Assembly: GCA_020634155.1 (NCBI GenBank)
Contig: JACKCI010000001.1
Coordinates: forward strand, 806,001-870,000
DNA length: 64,000 nucleotides
Direction of reading: 5' to 3'
Origin: Anaerolineales bacterium
GTDB taxonomy: Bacteria; Chloroflexota; Anaerolineae; Aggregatilineales; J027
The notes under the pieces were generated by a model, which saw only the letters and a program-made list of their open reading frames with translations, searched no databases and was not told the DNA's origin. Shown in pieces: positions 1 to 7,002 of the stretch. The position numbers and the translations under genes are program-made. Numbering within the stretch: position 1 is the first letter of the stretch; every line of letters starts with the position of its first letter.

Positions 1-90
1 AGTCCCAATTGTCTGGGTACGGAAGCCTGCAACTACCCACCAGCCAAAAATAAAGATGGCAAGAGCCGCAAGGCCACGAGCTATCATCAT
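1..90 (-). CDS. N-terminal fragment of a membrane or secreted protein (runs off left edge)
   Basis: Thirty codons are visible on the minus strand, starting at ATG (complement of 88-90), and the frame is still open at base 1. The start is preceded by an AAGGA Shine-Dalgarno six bases upstream. The peptide begins with two Met, then a short basic stretch and a hydrophobic segment rich in Ala, Ile, Phe and Trp (about residues 6-22). This looks like a signal anchor or first membrane helix. Too little is visible to name a family. The neighbouring sugar-nucleotide gene hints at cell-surface polysaccharide work, but that is only inference. Confidence 0.55.
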   Translation of the reverse strand, partial: MMIARGLAALAIFIFGWWVVAGFRTQTIGT

Positions 91-191
91 GATAGTCCTT
101 AGCTTTGGTTTGTTAAACATGTGGTCGTCTACTCTCACGTTTATAGCTTACCGCAGAAAGGTCAAGCCAGAAGGCACGGCTCTTCTACGTC

Positions 192-1121
192 TTACTGACA
201 GGCGGCTAAGACATCGCGCAAGGTCTGTTCAACAGGTATCTCCGCCTGCCAGCCTGTCTGAGTTTTAATTTTGGTCGGGTCCCCCACCAATATCGGCAAA
301 TCTAGGGGACGAAGCCTTGATGCTTCGACCTCAATTTGGACAGGGATGCCTGCCAAATCAATGAGGGTTTCCACTAGAGATTGTAACGGGTGAGCCTCAC
401 CCCGACAGATATTATACACTTCGCCTGCTATACCCTTCTCAGCCAATAGGCGATAGGCTCGCACCACATCTCGCACATCCAAGTAATCACGTTGGGCGCT
501 GAGGTTGCCTACTCGCAGGATTGGCTCATGTTCACCACGCTGCATGCCCGCAATCTGCGTCGCAAAGTCGGCAACCGCAAAACGGGTACTCTGACCGGGG
601 CCGATGTGGTTAAAGGGGCGAGCAATGATGACATCTAGCCCATACGCCATGAAGTATTGACGGCTGAGGAGTTCGCCAGTAACTTTGCTAACACTATAGG
701 GGTTACCGGGGTTATAGGACTGGCTTTCGACCAATGGTAGGTCACCCGCTTGCACCACTCCATAAACCTCGGATGAGCTAATTACCAAGATGCGGGAATT
801 CGGTACAATATCAAGGGTAGCTTGGAGGAAGTTGAGCGTGCCTTGGATATTGGTCTCTAGTGTATCCCAAGGCGCTTTAAACGCCGTCGGAACGTGCGTT
901 TGAGCCGCCAGATGAAAAATCACATCGGGTTGAACCGTCGCCACGAGGTCACGCACTGCTGCTTCGTCTCGAATATCGAGTTTATGCAGAGCGGCGAATT
1001 TTTGGTGGCTGTTGGTAGTCGCTTCGGGCCAATAGGCACCAATCGTCTCATAGGTGCTGCTGAGTTCATCGGCAAGATAATGCCCAACAAAGCCAGTAGC
1101 TCCAGTAATGAGTGCTTTCAA
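192..1121 (-). CDS. GDP-4-dehydro-6-deoxy-D-mannose reductase-like NAD(P)-dependent epimerase/dehydratase
   Basis: Extended short-chain dehydrogenase of 309 residues. The N-terminal Rossmann motif TGATGFVG is at residues 6-13. The catalytic pair is Tyr142/Lys146 in NPYSVSK, with a preceding Ser run SSSEVYG (115-121). The RPFNHIGPGQ block is typical of RMD enzymes, which reduce GDP-4-keto-6-deoxymannose to GDP-rhamnose using NAD(P)H in the cytoplasm. Start is TTG at 1121, supported by GGAGGAG seven bases upstream. It lies divergent from the ATPase gene at 1179. Substrate specificity among GDP-, dTDP- and UDP-sugars cannot be fixed from sequence alone; the RMD assignment rests on the HIGPGQ motif. 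Confidence 0.8.
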   Translation of the reverse strand: MKALITGATGFVGHYLADELSSTYETIGAYWPEATTNSHQKFAALHKLDIRDEAAVRDLVATVQPDVIFHLAAQTHVPTAFKAPWDTLETNIQGTLNFLQATLDIVPNSRILVISSSEVYGVVQAGDLPLVESQSYNPGNPYSVSKVTGELLSRQYFMAYGLDVIIARPFNHIGPGQSTRFAVADFATQIAGMQRGEHEPILRVGNLSAQRDYLDVRDVVRAYRLLAEKGIAGEVYNICRGEAHPLQSLVETLIDLAGIPVQIEVEASRLRPLDLPILVGDPTKIKTQTGWQAEIPVEQTLRDVLAACQ

Positions 1122-1178
1122 GGGTCAACTCCTCCATGATTAATAGCGATAGTATAGCAGGGGAACAGGGAGGTTCCT

Positions 1179-2417
1179 ATGGCAAACGACAACGGGAACG
1201 GACAAAATCTGAGTGGACGCATGATTGAAGACCGCTTTGGCAACCGCCAATATACCTTGGATGCGCTCCGCGAAAAGGCTACCCAACAATTCCTTGATGA
1301 AATCAGCGGGCGTGCCGATATTCTACAAGAACTCAATACCCCCGCCAAAAAACGTGACGCTATTGCCGAAGCCGTCGATTATGTCTTGGCGGTGCAGTAT
1401 GTGACAGTCACCTCTGTTGAGAAACTGTGGCTGGTTGACCGCATCTATCGGGACATCTTTCGCCTTGGGCCGTTGGACACCCTGCTGAGTGACCCCACCG
1501 TTACAGAAATTAGCATCACTGGCCCGACCGAGGTTGCGGCGCGGCGTGGCTTTGGCGAGTTAGAGCGCTGGTCAGGTGAGTTTGAAGATTCTGACCACCT
1601 GAATCTTCTCATTGCAACCGCCCTAACTCCTTTCGGCATTGATACCAGCAATCCCACCCTAGAGACCGCCATTCAACTCGGTGGGCGTGCCTTACGCTTC
1701 TCATTGATGGGGCCACCAATTATGCCCTTCTACAATGGACTGATTCGCCTTCATCCCGCCGCACCGCTTACATTAGCGGCCCTTGCTATACCCACCATTG
1801 CACGCGACTTACTGCAAAAAATTATCGCGGGCGGCCATGGCCTGCTCATCGTTGGCGAAGGTGGCATGGGCAAGACCACCTTACTCAGTCATTTACTTGG
1901 CTATGCTCAAACCAATAGCGCATTGGTGCAACGCGGGCATGAAATCCACCCCTCGCGGATTCCAGCCACCATGACCGACTATACTGAGATGCCCAAGACC
2001 GAACACCCCACCGCTGTTTTTGAGCGCCGCCTGCACGAAGCCCTCAATCAAAAACCCACCGCCGTGTTTGTCGATGAGATTCAAGGCGATGAGGGGGGCA
2101 GTTTCTGGCGGCTTTTGACGAGTGGCGTGCAGTGCGTTGTAACCTTTCGCGGCAAGACCAACGCCGCCCGCATCCATAGCGCCCTCAGCATGGCGATTCG
2201 CAAGGTACACCCAATCCTCGACCAACCTGATATTGATGCCGCCCTGCAAAGAGCGCTACCCTTTGTGCTGATTGTGTCACAGGTCACCCCTCATACCATC
2301 CCGCGCATCGTCCAACTTGGGCAATGGGTGGCAGATGGTAAGAGCTTTGAGGCTCTGATTGAATGGGATGGGGAGGAGCCACACCGCACGGATGTCATAC
2401 CTTGTCGAAATTTATGA
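1179..2417 (+). CDS. CpaF/TadA-like type II/IV secretion-type ATPase, orphan
   Basis: A 412-residue P-loop ATPase. The helical N-terminal part resembles CpaF, including a block matching the family DPTVTEI...GP segment (residues 105-116). Walker A is GEGGMGKTT (226-234) and an acidic Walker-B-like VFVDEIQGDE follows near residue 300. In CpaF/TadA the next block is usually a TLHAN His box; here the equivalent reads TFRGKT, so that element is not conserved. Family members power pilus assembly or secretion from the cytoplasmic face. No pilin, TadB/C, secretin or other tad gene is nearby. Good GGGAGG Shine-Dalgarno before ATG. It could be a regulatory or divergent relative rather than a true secretion motor. 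Confidence 0.7.
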   Translation: MANDNGNGQNLSGRMIEDRFGNRQYTLDALREKATQQFLDEISGRADILQELNTPAKKRDAIAEAVDYVLAVQYVTVTSVEKLWLVDRIYRDIFRLGPLDTLLSDPTVTEISITGPTEVAARRGFGELERWSGEFEDSDHLNLLIATALTPFGIDTSNPTLETAIQLGGRALRFSLMGPPIMPFYNGLIRLHPAAPLTLAALAIPTIARDLLQKIIAGGHGLLIVGEGGMGKTTLLSHLLGYAQTNSALVQRGHEIHPSRIPATMTDYTEMPKTEHPTAVFERRLHEALNQKPTAVFVDEIQGDEGGSFWRLLTSGVQCVVTFRGKTNAARIHSALSMAIRKVHPILDQPDIDAALQRALPFVLIVSQVTPHTIPRIVQLGQWVADGKSFEALIEWDGEEPHRTDVIPCRNL

Positions 2418-2422
2418 TGCAA

Positions 2423-2453
2423 AAGCGGGTGGCCTTGATAGCACCACCCGCTT
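2423..2453. terminator. Intergenic hairpin between converging genes, probable bidirectional terminator
   Basis: AAGCGGGTGG at 2423-2432 pairs with CCACCCGCTT at 2444-2453, a ten-base-pair stem with an 11-base loop. It sits between the converging ATPase and MFS genes. Read on the minus strand it is followed by TTTT, so it fits best as the MFS transcript terminator. Confidence 0.6.
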
Positions 2454-2477
2454 AGTTGCACAGTCAAAAACTCTAGC

Positions 2478-4121
2478 TTAGTCCCCGATAGCTGGTACAG
2501 GCTTGGCTCTAATGCCTTCGGGTTGCTCGGCTTCAACGGACATTTCATCATAGCTTCGCACCCGATTCGGCAAGATAAACAGCACCAAAATCGACGCACC
2601 AACCATCACCAGTGAGGCCACAAACATGGCTTCAGACATACCCGACACAAAGGCCTGATTCGCGGCATCAATGATGGCTTGCGAAACTTGTGCCGCTCCC
2701 GGTGCGCCAGATGCTGCAAAACCTTCCGCCACTGCATGAGCGCCTTGGATGCTGCTCTCAATCGCTTCAACTGCCGTCGAAGGCAACTGGAATTGAGCGC
2801 CTAGTCCATCAACGCCGTTGAGGTAGGCGGTGTTCATGACCGTCCCTAAGACCGCTACACCCATCGCCCCACCGAGTTCACGGGTGGTGTCATTCATGGC
2901 CGAACCAACACCTGCCTTGGATGGTGGCACCGACCCCATAATCGAGTCGGTAGCAGGACTCATCGCAGTACCCATGCCCGCACCGAGAATCGCCATGCCT
3001 AGCAAAATCGTGCTGTAGGGCGTCTCAACATCATACATTTGGGACATAAACAACATCCCCATACCCGCGATGAAAATACCCAAGGCCACCGTGTACTTGG
3101 TACCAATCCGCTTCGCCACCTGAGCCGAAAGCGCCGCCGCAATGGTTAATACAAAAGCCATCGGCACCACCCGCAACCCTGCATCAAAGGGACTATAACC
3201 ATGCACGGATTGGAAGTATTGGCTGAGGAAAAAGACCGAGCCGAACATACTGAACATGACCAAAGCCACCGCTGTATTGGCACCTGTAAAGGACATATTG
3301 CGGAACAACTCCAAGGGTAGCATGGCGTTCTTGCTGCGGCTTTCCCAAATGGCGAAGATACCGAGTAAAATCGCCGATACCGCAAAGGAGGCGATAACGG
3401 TGCCATCTGTCCATGAGGTTTCGCCTGCTTTGATAATGCCATAGACCAAGGCAAACAGGCCGGGGATCGAGAGCAAGACACCGGGAATGTCGATTTGAGG
3501 AGCCGCCTCGTCCTTAGAGTTTGTCAGGAGCATTTGCCCGCCAATCAGTGCGAAGACAATCACAGGGAGGTTGACAAAGAAAACCGCGTTCCACTCATAG
3601 CGCTCAATCAACCAGCCGCCAGCCACTGGGCCAATCCCGACACCGAGACCGAAGACCGCTGCCCACATCGCAATTGCCTGTGAACGTTCATGGGGTGGAA
3701 AGGTGGAGGTAATCAGCGAAAGTGTCGCGGGCATGATGATGGCAGCCCCTGCTCCCAAGAAAGCACGTGAGCCAATCAGCATTTCGGTTGAGGATGACAA
3801 TGCTGCCGCCAAGGAGCCAACCGCAAACCATGCCAACCCAATTTGCAGGGCAGGCTTGCGACCAAAGCGGTCACCCAAAGTACCCATTGTCAACAGCAAG
3901 GCAGCAAAAACCAAGGCGTAGGCGTCAATAATCCACTGCAAATCACTGGCACTGGCTTCGAGGTCACGCGAGATAGATGGCAAAGCAACGTTGAGGATGG
4001 TGTTGTCGATGGCAATCACCAGTAGCGATACACAGATGAAAAAGAGACCCCACCAGCGGTTCTTATAGCCCGGCAGTTGGGTATAGTCGGTGGCGGCATC
4101 TTGCGGTGTGAGATGGTGCAT
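2478..4121 (-). CDS. DHA2-family (EmrB/QacA-like) MFS drug exporter
   Basis: A 547-residue, very hydrophobic protein with roughly 14 predicted membrane helices, the layout of DHA2 proton antiporters. MFS motif A appears as LGDRFGRKP between helices 2 and 3. A GAGAAIIMPATLSLI block matches the later conserved region. These inner-membrane proteins expel hydrophobic drugs, dyes or bile-like compounds in exchange for protons. The gene lies directly downstream of a tetR gene on the same strand, and the 87-base gap contains a copy of the putative TetR operator (4151-4164). Induction by the exported compound through TetR release is therefore likely. Start ATG at 4121 is preceded by AAGGGG. Confidence 0.9.
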   Translation of the reverse strand: MHHLTPQDAATDYTQLPGYKNRWWGLFFICVSLLVIAIDNTILNVALPSISRDLEASASDLQWIIDAYALVFAALLLTMGTLGDRFGRKPALQIGLAWFAVGSLAAALSSSTEMLIGSRAFLGAGAAIIMPATLSLITSTFPPHERSQAIAMWAAVFGLGVGIGPVAGGWLIERYEWNAVFFVNLPVIVFALIGGQMLLTNSKDEAAPQIDIPGVLLSIPGLFALVYGIIKAGETSWTDGTVIASFAVSAILLGIFAIWESRSKNAMLPLELFRNMSFTGANTAVALVMFSMFGSVFFLSQYFQSVHGYSPFDAGLRVVPMAFVLTIAAALSAQVAKRIGTKYTVALGIFIAGMGMLFMSQMYDVETPYSTILLGMAILGAGMGTAMSPATDSIMGSVPPSKAGVGSAMNDTTRELGGAMGVAVLGTVMNTAYLNGVDGLGAQFQLPSTAVEAIESSIQGAHAVAEGFAASGAPGAAQVSQAIIDAANQAFVSGMSEAMFVASLVMVGASILVLFILPNRVRSYDEMSVEAEQPEGIRAKPVPAIGD

Positions 4122-4150
4122 GTTTGGTTTCCCCTTTTGTGCAAATTTAC

Positions 4151-4164
4151 TAAACGCTCACTAA
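4151..4164. promoter_or_regulatory. Putative TetR operator upstream of the MFS gene
   Basis: TAAACGCTCACTAA is an imperfect dyad in the gap between tetR and the exporter. Read on the minus strand it is TTAGTGAGCGTTTA, sharing the core TTAnnGAGCGTT with the more perfect dyad upstream of tetR at 4788-4801. Two related dyads, one per promoter region, suggest a shared repressor. Confidence 0.5.
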
Positions 4165-4208
4165 GTTTCGGAGCGCTAAAAAAACGACCCCTTGCAAGAA
4201 AAGCCTAT

Positions 4209-4772
4209 TTATTTGAAAAGCTTGGCTATATCGTCGATAAATTCCGAAACTGGGTAATCCATTTGGCTTTCCATGTCCATCATCCAAAAAATAACCCCAT
4301 AGCCCATGACCATTGACAGCAAAATACGAGCGATACGTGCTGCCTGTTCATCGGACTCAACAAAGCGACGCACCCCAGTCGCTAGTGCCTGATGAAAGCC
4401 AAGGTGCTTTTGTTGAATGAGCAACCGCTCATCTTCACTCATATGGGGTAAATCAGCCAGAAACCAGCGCATACGCTCCATCTTGTTCCGGCCTACTCGC
4501 TTGAACTCCTCACCCACTCCGATGATAAGTTCACTCAGTGATTGAGCATCCTTTGCCGACTCAACAGCCGCGAATATATCAGGGGCTTCACATTCAACGA
4601 CCGCTTGCAACAACTCGCGCTTGCCATCTTTGAAATGGTAATAAATCGCCGCTTCTGTACAGCCCACCGCCTCGGCAATCTGGCGAATGGAGGTCGCACT
4701 GTACCCCTGCTCTACAAACAGGTCAGTGGTCTTCTCTAGAATTAGTTCACGGCGATTGACGCGCTCAGTCAT
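4209..4772 (-). CDS. TetR/AcrR-family transcriptional repressor
   Basis: 187 residues. The N-terminal helix-turn-helix (about residues 8-55) has the family signature: a LILEKTTDLFVEQGY-type first helix, then TSIRQIAEAVGCTEAAIYYHF in the recognition region. The C-terminal half is a helical ligand-binding and dimerisation domain without recognisable specificity. It should bind as a dimer to the inverted repeats at 4788-4801 (its own promoter) and 4151-4164 (the exporter), releasing on ligand binding. Upstream is a strong sigma-70-like promoter with the dyad just downstream of the -10, so autoregulation is likely. It is probably the local regulator of the adjacent MFS exporter. Confidence 0.92.
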   Translation of the reverse strand: MTERVNRRELILEKTTDLFVEQGYSATSIRQIAEAVGCTEAAIYYHFKDGKRELLQAVVECEAPDIFAAVESAKDAQSLSELIIGVGEEFKRVGRNKMERMRWFLADLPHMSEDERLLIQQKHLGFHQALATGVRRFVESDEQAARIARILLSMVMGYGVIFWMMDMESQMDYPVSEFIDDIAKLFK

Positions 4773-4787
4773 CAGCTTGCCTTTTAC

Positions 4788-4801
4788 TTAACGAGCGTTA
4801 A
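4788..4801. promoter_or_regulatory. Putative TetR operator overlapping the tetR transcription start
   Basis: TTAACGAGCGTTAA is a 14-base dyad, palindromic except for its two central bases. It lies between the -10 element (4810-4815) and the tetR start codon (4772), an ideal place for autorepression. A diverged copy precedes the MFS gene. Confidence 0.6.
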
Positions 4802-4809
4802 CTAATTCT

Positions 4810-4837
4810 ATAATAGTGAATTTTTGCACAGTGTCAA
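4810..4837 (-). promoter_or_regulatory. tetR promoter (sigma-70-like)
   Basis: Read on the minus strand: -35 TTGACA (complement of 4832-4837), a 16-base spacer and -10 TATTAT (complement of 4810-4815). It is one of the closest matches to consensus in the window and is followed directly by the TetR dyad. Confidence 0.65.
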
Positions 4838-4850
4838 GACCTCAAAAAGT

Positions 4851-5360
4851 CTAGCGCGTCAACTCCCATGCCAGATGCTGCAATTCGGGCAGAATGAGCT
4901 TGGTCATCGCTAGCGTTACCGCATGGGTACTGCCGGGCATCGAAACCAACACCTTGCCCCGATAAACGCCCGCTATCGCCCGCGAGAGCATCGCCGCCGC
5001 GCCAATCTCCTGATAGCTCAACATGCGGAATAACTCACCAAAACCGGGAAGGGTCTTTTCAAGACGGGCACTGACCACATCATAGGTGCGGTCACGCGTT
5101 GAAATACCTGTGCCACCATTAATCAGGATTACACGGGCGCGGCCTTCTGCCAGTTGGTCAAGCAGTGGGCCAATCTCGTCGGGTTCATCCTTGACAATAT
5201 GGTAGTCGGTAATGCGATGGCCGTCTTTTTCCAGCAGGGAGCGAATGGTCTGCCCGCTGGTATCGGTTTCAGCCGTGCGGGTATCGCTCACCGTGACAAT
5301 CGCACAGGGTACAAGGGGGACTTTTTGGGTGGCGGTAGTACGATGTTTTTGCGTAGACAT
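4851..5360 (-). CDS. moaB: Molybdenum cofactor biosynthesis protein MoaB/MogA
   Basis: 169 residues from ATG at 5360. An upstream in-frame start at 5381 exists, but GAGGGAG lies just ahead of 5360. The protein has the MoaB/MogA fold signature: a TVSDTRT motif near the N-terminus, the molybdopterin-binding INGGTGISTRD block in the middle, and a SMPGSTHAV segment near the end. Family members adenylylate molybdopterin before metal insertion, in the cytoplasm. It lies downstream of the nuo operon but after a terminator-like hairpin, so it may be separately expressed. No other moa/moe genes are in the window. MoaB and MogA cannot be told apart securely here; the length favours MoaB. Confidence 0.88.
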   Translation of the reverse strand: MSTQKHRTTATQKVPLVPCAIVTVSDTRTAETDTSGQTIRSLLEKDGHRITDYHIVKDEPDEIGPLLDQLAEGRARVILINGGTGISTRDRTYDVVSARLEKTLPGFGELFRMLSYQEIGAAAMLSRAIAGVYRGKVLVSMPGSTHAVTLAMTKLILPELQHLAWELTR

Positions 5361-5380
5361 AGACTCCCTCGCAGGTAGCA

Positions 5381-5408
5381 AAAAGGGGCAAGCTAGGCCG
5401 CCCCTTTT
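5381..5408 (-). terminator. Terminator closing the nuo operon
   Basis: On the plus strand AAAAGGGGC (5381-5389) and GCCCCTTTT (5400-5408) form a nine-base-pair stem around a ten-base loop. Read on the minus strand the stem ends in a T run, the classical intrinsic-terminator form. It sits between the last nuo gene and moaB. Confidence 0.7.
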
Positions 5409-5428
5409 CGTATTTCAATAGGCTAAGT

Positions 5429-6991
5429 TTACCAATCAATTCCCGCTTCTTTAGCGGCCTTCTTTGCTTCAGCAATTTGCTTGCGGTCGGCACTCGTCAG
5501 CTTGATTTCCTTGTCACGGCCTTTGCGTTCTAGCTCACGGGCCGCTTCAATTTGGGACATCAAGCCACTATCACCGCCAGCAGGGGCCGCCGGGGCTGCC
5601 TCAGCTACAGGTTCAGCAGGAGCCGTGGGTGCGACTGGCGCTGCGGGGGCTGCCGCGGGAGCAGAGGCCACCACCGTGCCGGGAGTAAAGCCTGCCGCCG
5701 CGTCTTCGATGATGGTTTCGGCATCCGCAGCCGCTTTCTTAGCAGCAGAGATAGCCTTGCGGTGGGTTGGGGTTGGCTTGAAGGTCTTGTCACGAATCAT
5801 GCCATCCAAGCGCACAGCGGCGGCGGCACGGGCTGCTAATGGCAGGCCTTCATTACCCGCCCATTCTGCCAATTGGTCAGGGCTACCACCCTCAACATCT
5901 ATCGACACACTAGCGGGAGCCGCTGGGGCTGTTGCTGGCGCACTGGGAGCCGCTGCTACAGGCACTGCTGCTGGGGCCACAGGCGCAACCGTCACGGCTT
6001 GTCCCGACTTGAAGCCCGCCGCCGCATCCTCAACCGTCGTATCAGCAGCCTTGGCTGCCTTCTGAGCAGCAGAGACGGCCTTGCGATGATTGGAGGATGG
6101 CTTGAAGGACTTGTCATTGCGGATGAGGTCACCTAAGCGCACCGCTGCCGCTGACCGTGCCGCCAAGGGCAGACTTTCGTCAGAGGCCCATGTCGCCAGT
6201 TGGTCAGGTGAAGCACCATCGACATCCAGCGAGATAGACACAGGCGCAGGGGCCGCCGCTGCGGGAGCTGCACTTGGGGCTGCTGCCGCTGGGCGCGGGG
6301 CTTGCTTGGCCGCTACGATGTCAGGGTTGTGTTGAGCCGCCTCGCGGTTCTCCCAAACTGGCTCGGACATGGCGATACCCGCCTTCTTTGCCACCTTGAG
6401 GGTGTCTTTATGCTCCCATTGCCCGCGTGTAATCGCTTCTTCAAGGGCAGTGGTGGGGGCGATATTCTGCCAGTAGCGCACTTCCTTGGACAACCGAGGT
6501 TTATCAAAAATGTGGTTGGTGGTGCGGTCATACGACGCCAACTCGTAGTCATGATCCATCTTAATGGCGTCGAAGGGGCAGAACTCCGAGCAATAGCCAC
6601 AGTTCATGCAGATATCAATGTCAATGAAGAAGGCTTCCGGCTCTGGCTTAGGGCGTCCAGTATTGGGGTCAGACCCGCGCACAATCCAAATACATTGGGG
6701 CGGGCAGACCTTGGCGCAAATACCGCACGACGTACACCAATCATGACCGGGTGCATGGGGGTCATCATGGTTGTTGACGACCAAGAACGGCACAAAGCGG
6801 AAGCGCTCTGGTACCGCGATTTTTTCTTCGGGATACTCCACTGTCCAGACACCTTCAGATTGCATGCCTTGGCGGATTTCAAAAGTTTCTGGCGTAGAAC
6901 GACTCCCCAACCACTCTAAATCGTTGGTAAAGGTGTCGATAAAATGCTTCAGCGTGATGCCAAGTCCGCGTAAAATTCCTGTTCCGTACAT
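5429..6991 (-). CDS. nuoI: NADH dehydrogenase subunit I (NuoI) with a long repeat-containing C-terminal extension
   Basis: 520 residues, whereas ordinary NuoI is about 130-220. The first ~200 residues carry two 4Fe-4S motifs: CTSCGICAKVCP (cluster N6a type) and CMNCGYCSEFCP (N6b type). This is the 8-Fe ferredoxin arm that passes electrons to NuoB in complex I. After about residue 230 comes an Ala/Pro-rich region with two ~75-residue repeats. Each begins D-V-D/E-G-x-SPDQLA, continues through LPLAAR and HRKA and ends in VEDAAAGF or IEDAAAGF. A third, partial copy of the HRKA-like helix (DRKQIAEAKKAAKEAG) ends the protein. The repeats are separated by Ala-Pro linkers. Start ATG is preceded by AGGAG, 12 bases after nuoCD. 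The extension's role is unknown. Confidence 0.88.
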   Translation of the reverse strand: MYGTGILRGLGITLKHFIDTFTNDLEWLGSRSTPETFEIRQGMQSEGVWTVEYPEEKIAVPERFRFVPFLVVNNHDDPHAPGHDWCTSCGICAKVCPPQCIWIVRGSDPNTGRPKPEPEAFFIDIDICMNCGYCSEFCPFDAIKMDHDYELASYDRTTNHIFDKPRLSKEVRYWQNIAPTTALEEAITRGQWEHKDTLKVAKKAGIAMSEPVWENREAAQHNPDIVAAKQAPRPAAAAPSAAPAAAAPAPVSISLDVDGASPDQLATWASDESLPLAARSAAAVRLGDLIRNDKSFKPSSNHRKAVSAAQKAAKAADTTVEDAAAGFKSGQAVTVAPVAPAAVPVAAAPSAPATAPAAPASVSIDVEGGSPDQLAEWAGNEGLPLAARAAAAVRLDGMIRDKTFKPTPTHRKAISAAKKAAADAETIIEDAAAGFTPGTVVASAPAAAPAAPVAPTAPAEPVAEAAPAAPAGGDSGLMSQIEAARELERKGRDKEIKLTSADRKQIAEAKKAAKEAGIDW

Positions 6992-7002
6992 ATCGGCTCC
7001 TC

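Noticed and set aside
5481..6065. A long open frame on the plus strand rich in Ala and Gly
   Set aside because: It is the antisense shadow of the Ala/Pro-rich repeat tail of nuoI, where GC-rich codons suppress stops; no ribosome-binding site or family motif.
5600..6300. Repetitive DNA that could suggest a CRISPR or satellite array
   Set aside because: The repetition is at protein level (two ~75-residue repeats plus Ala-Pro linkers); there are no short identical repeats with regular unique spacers.
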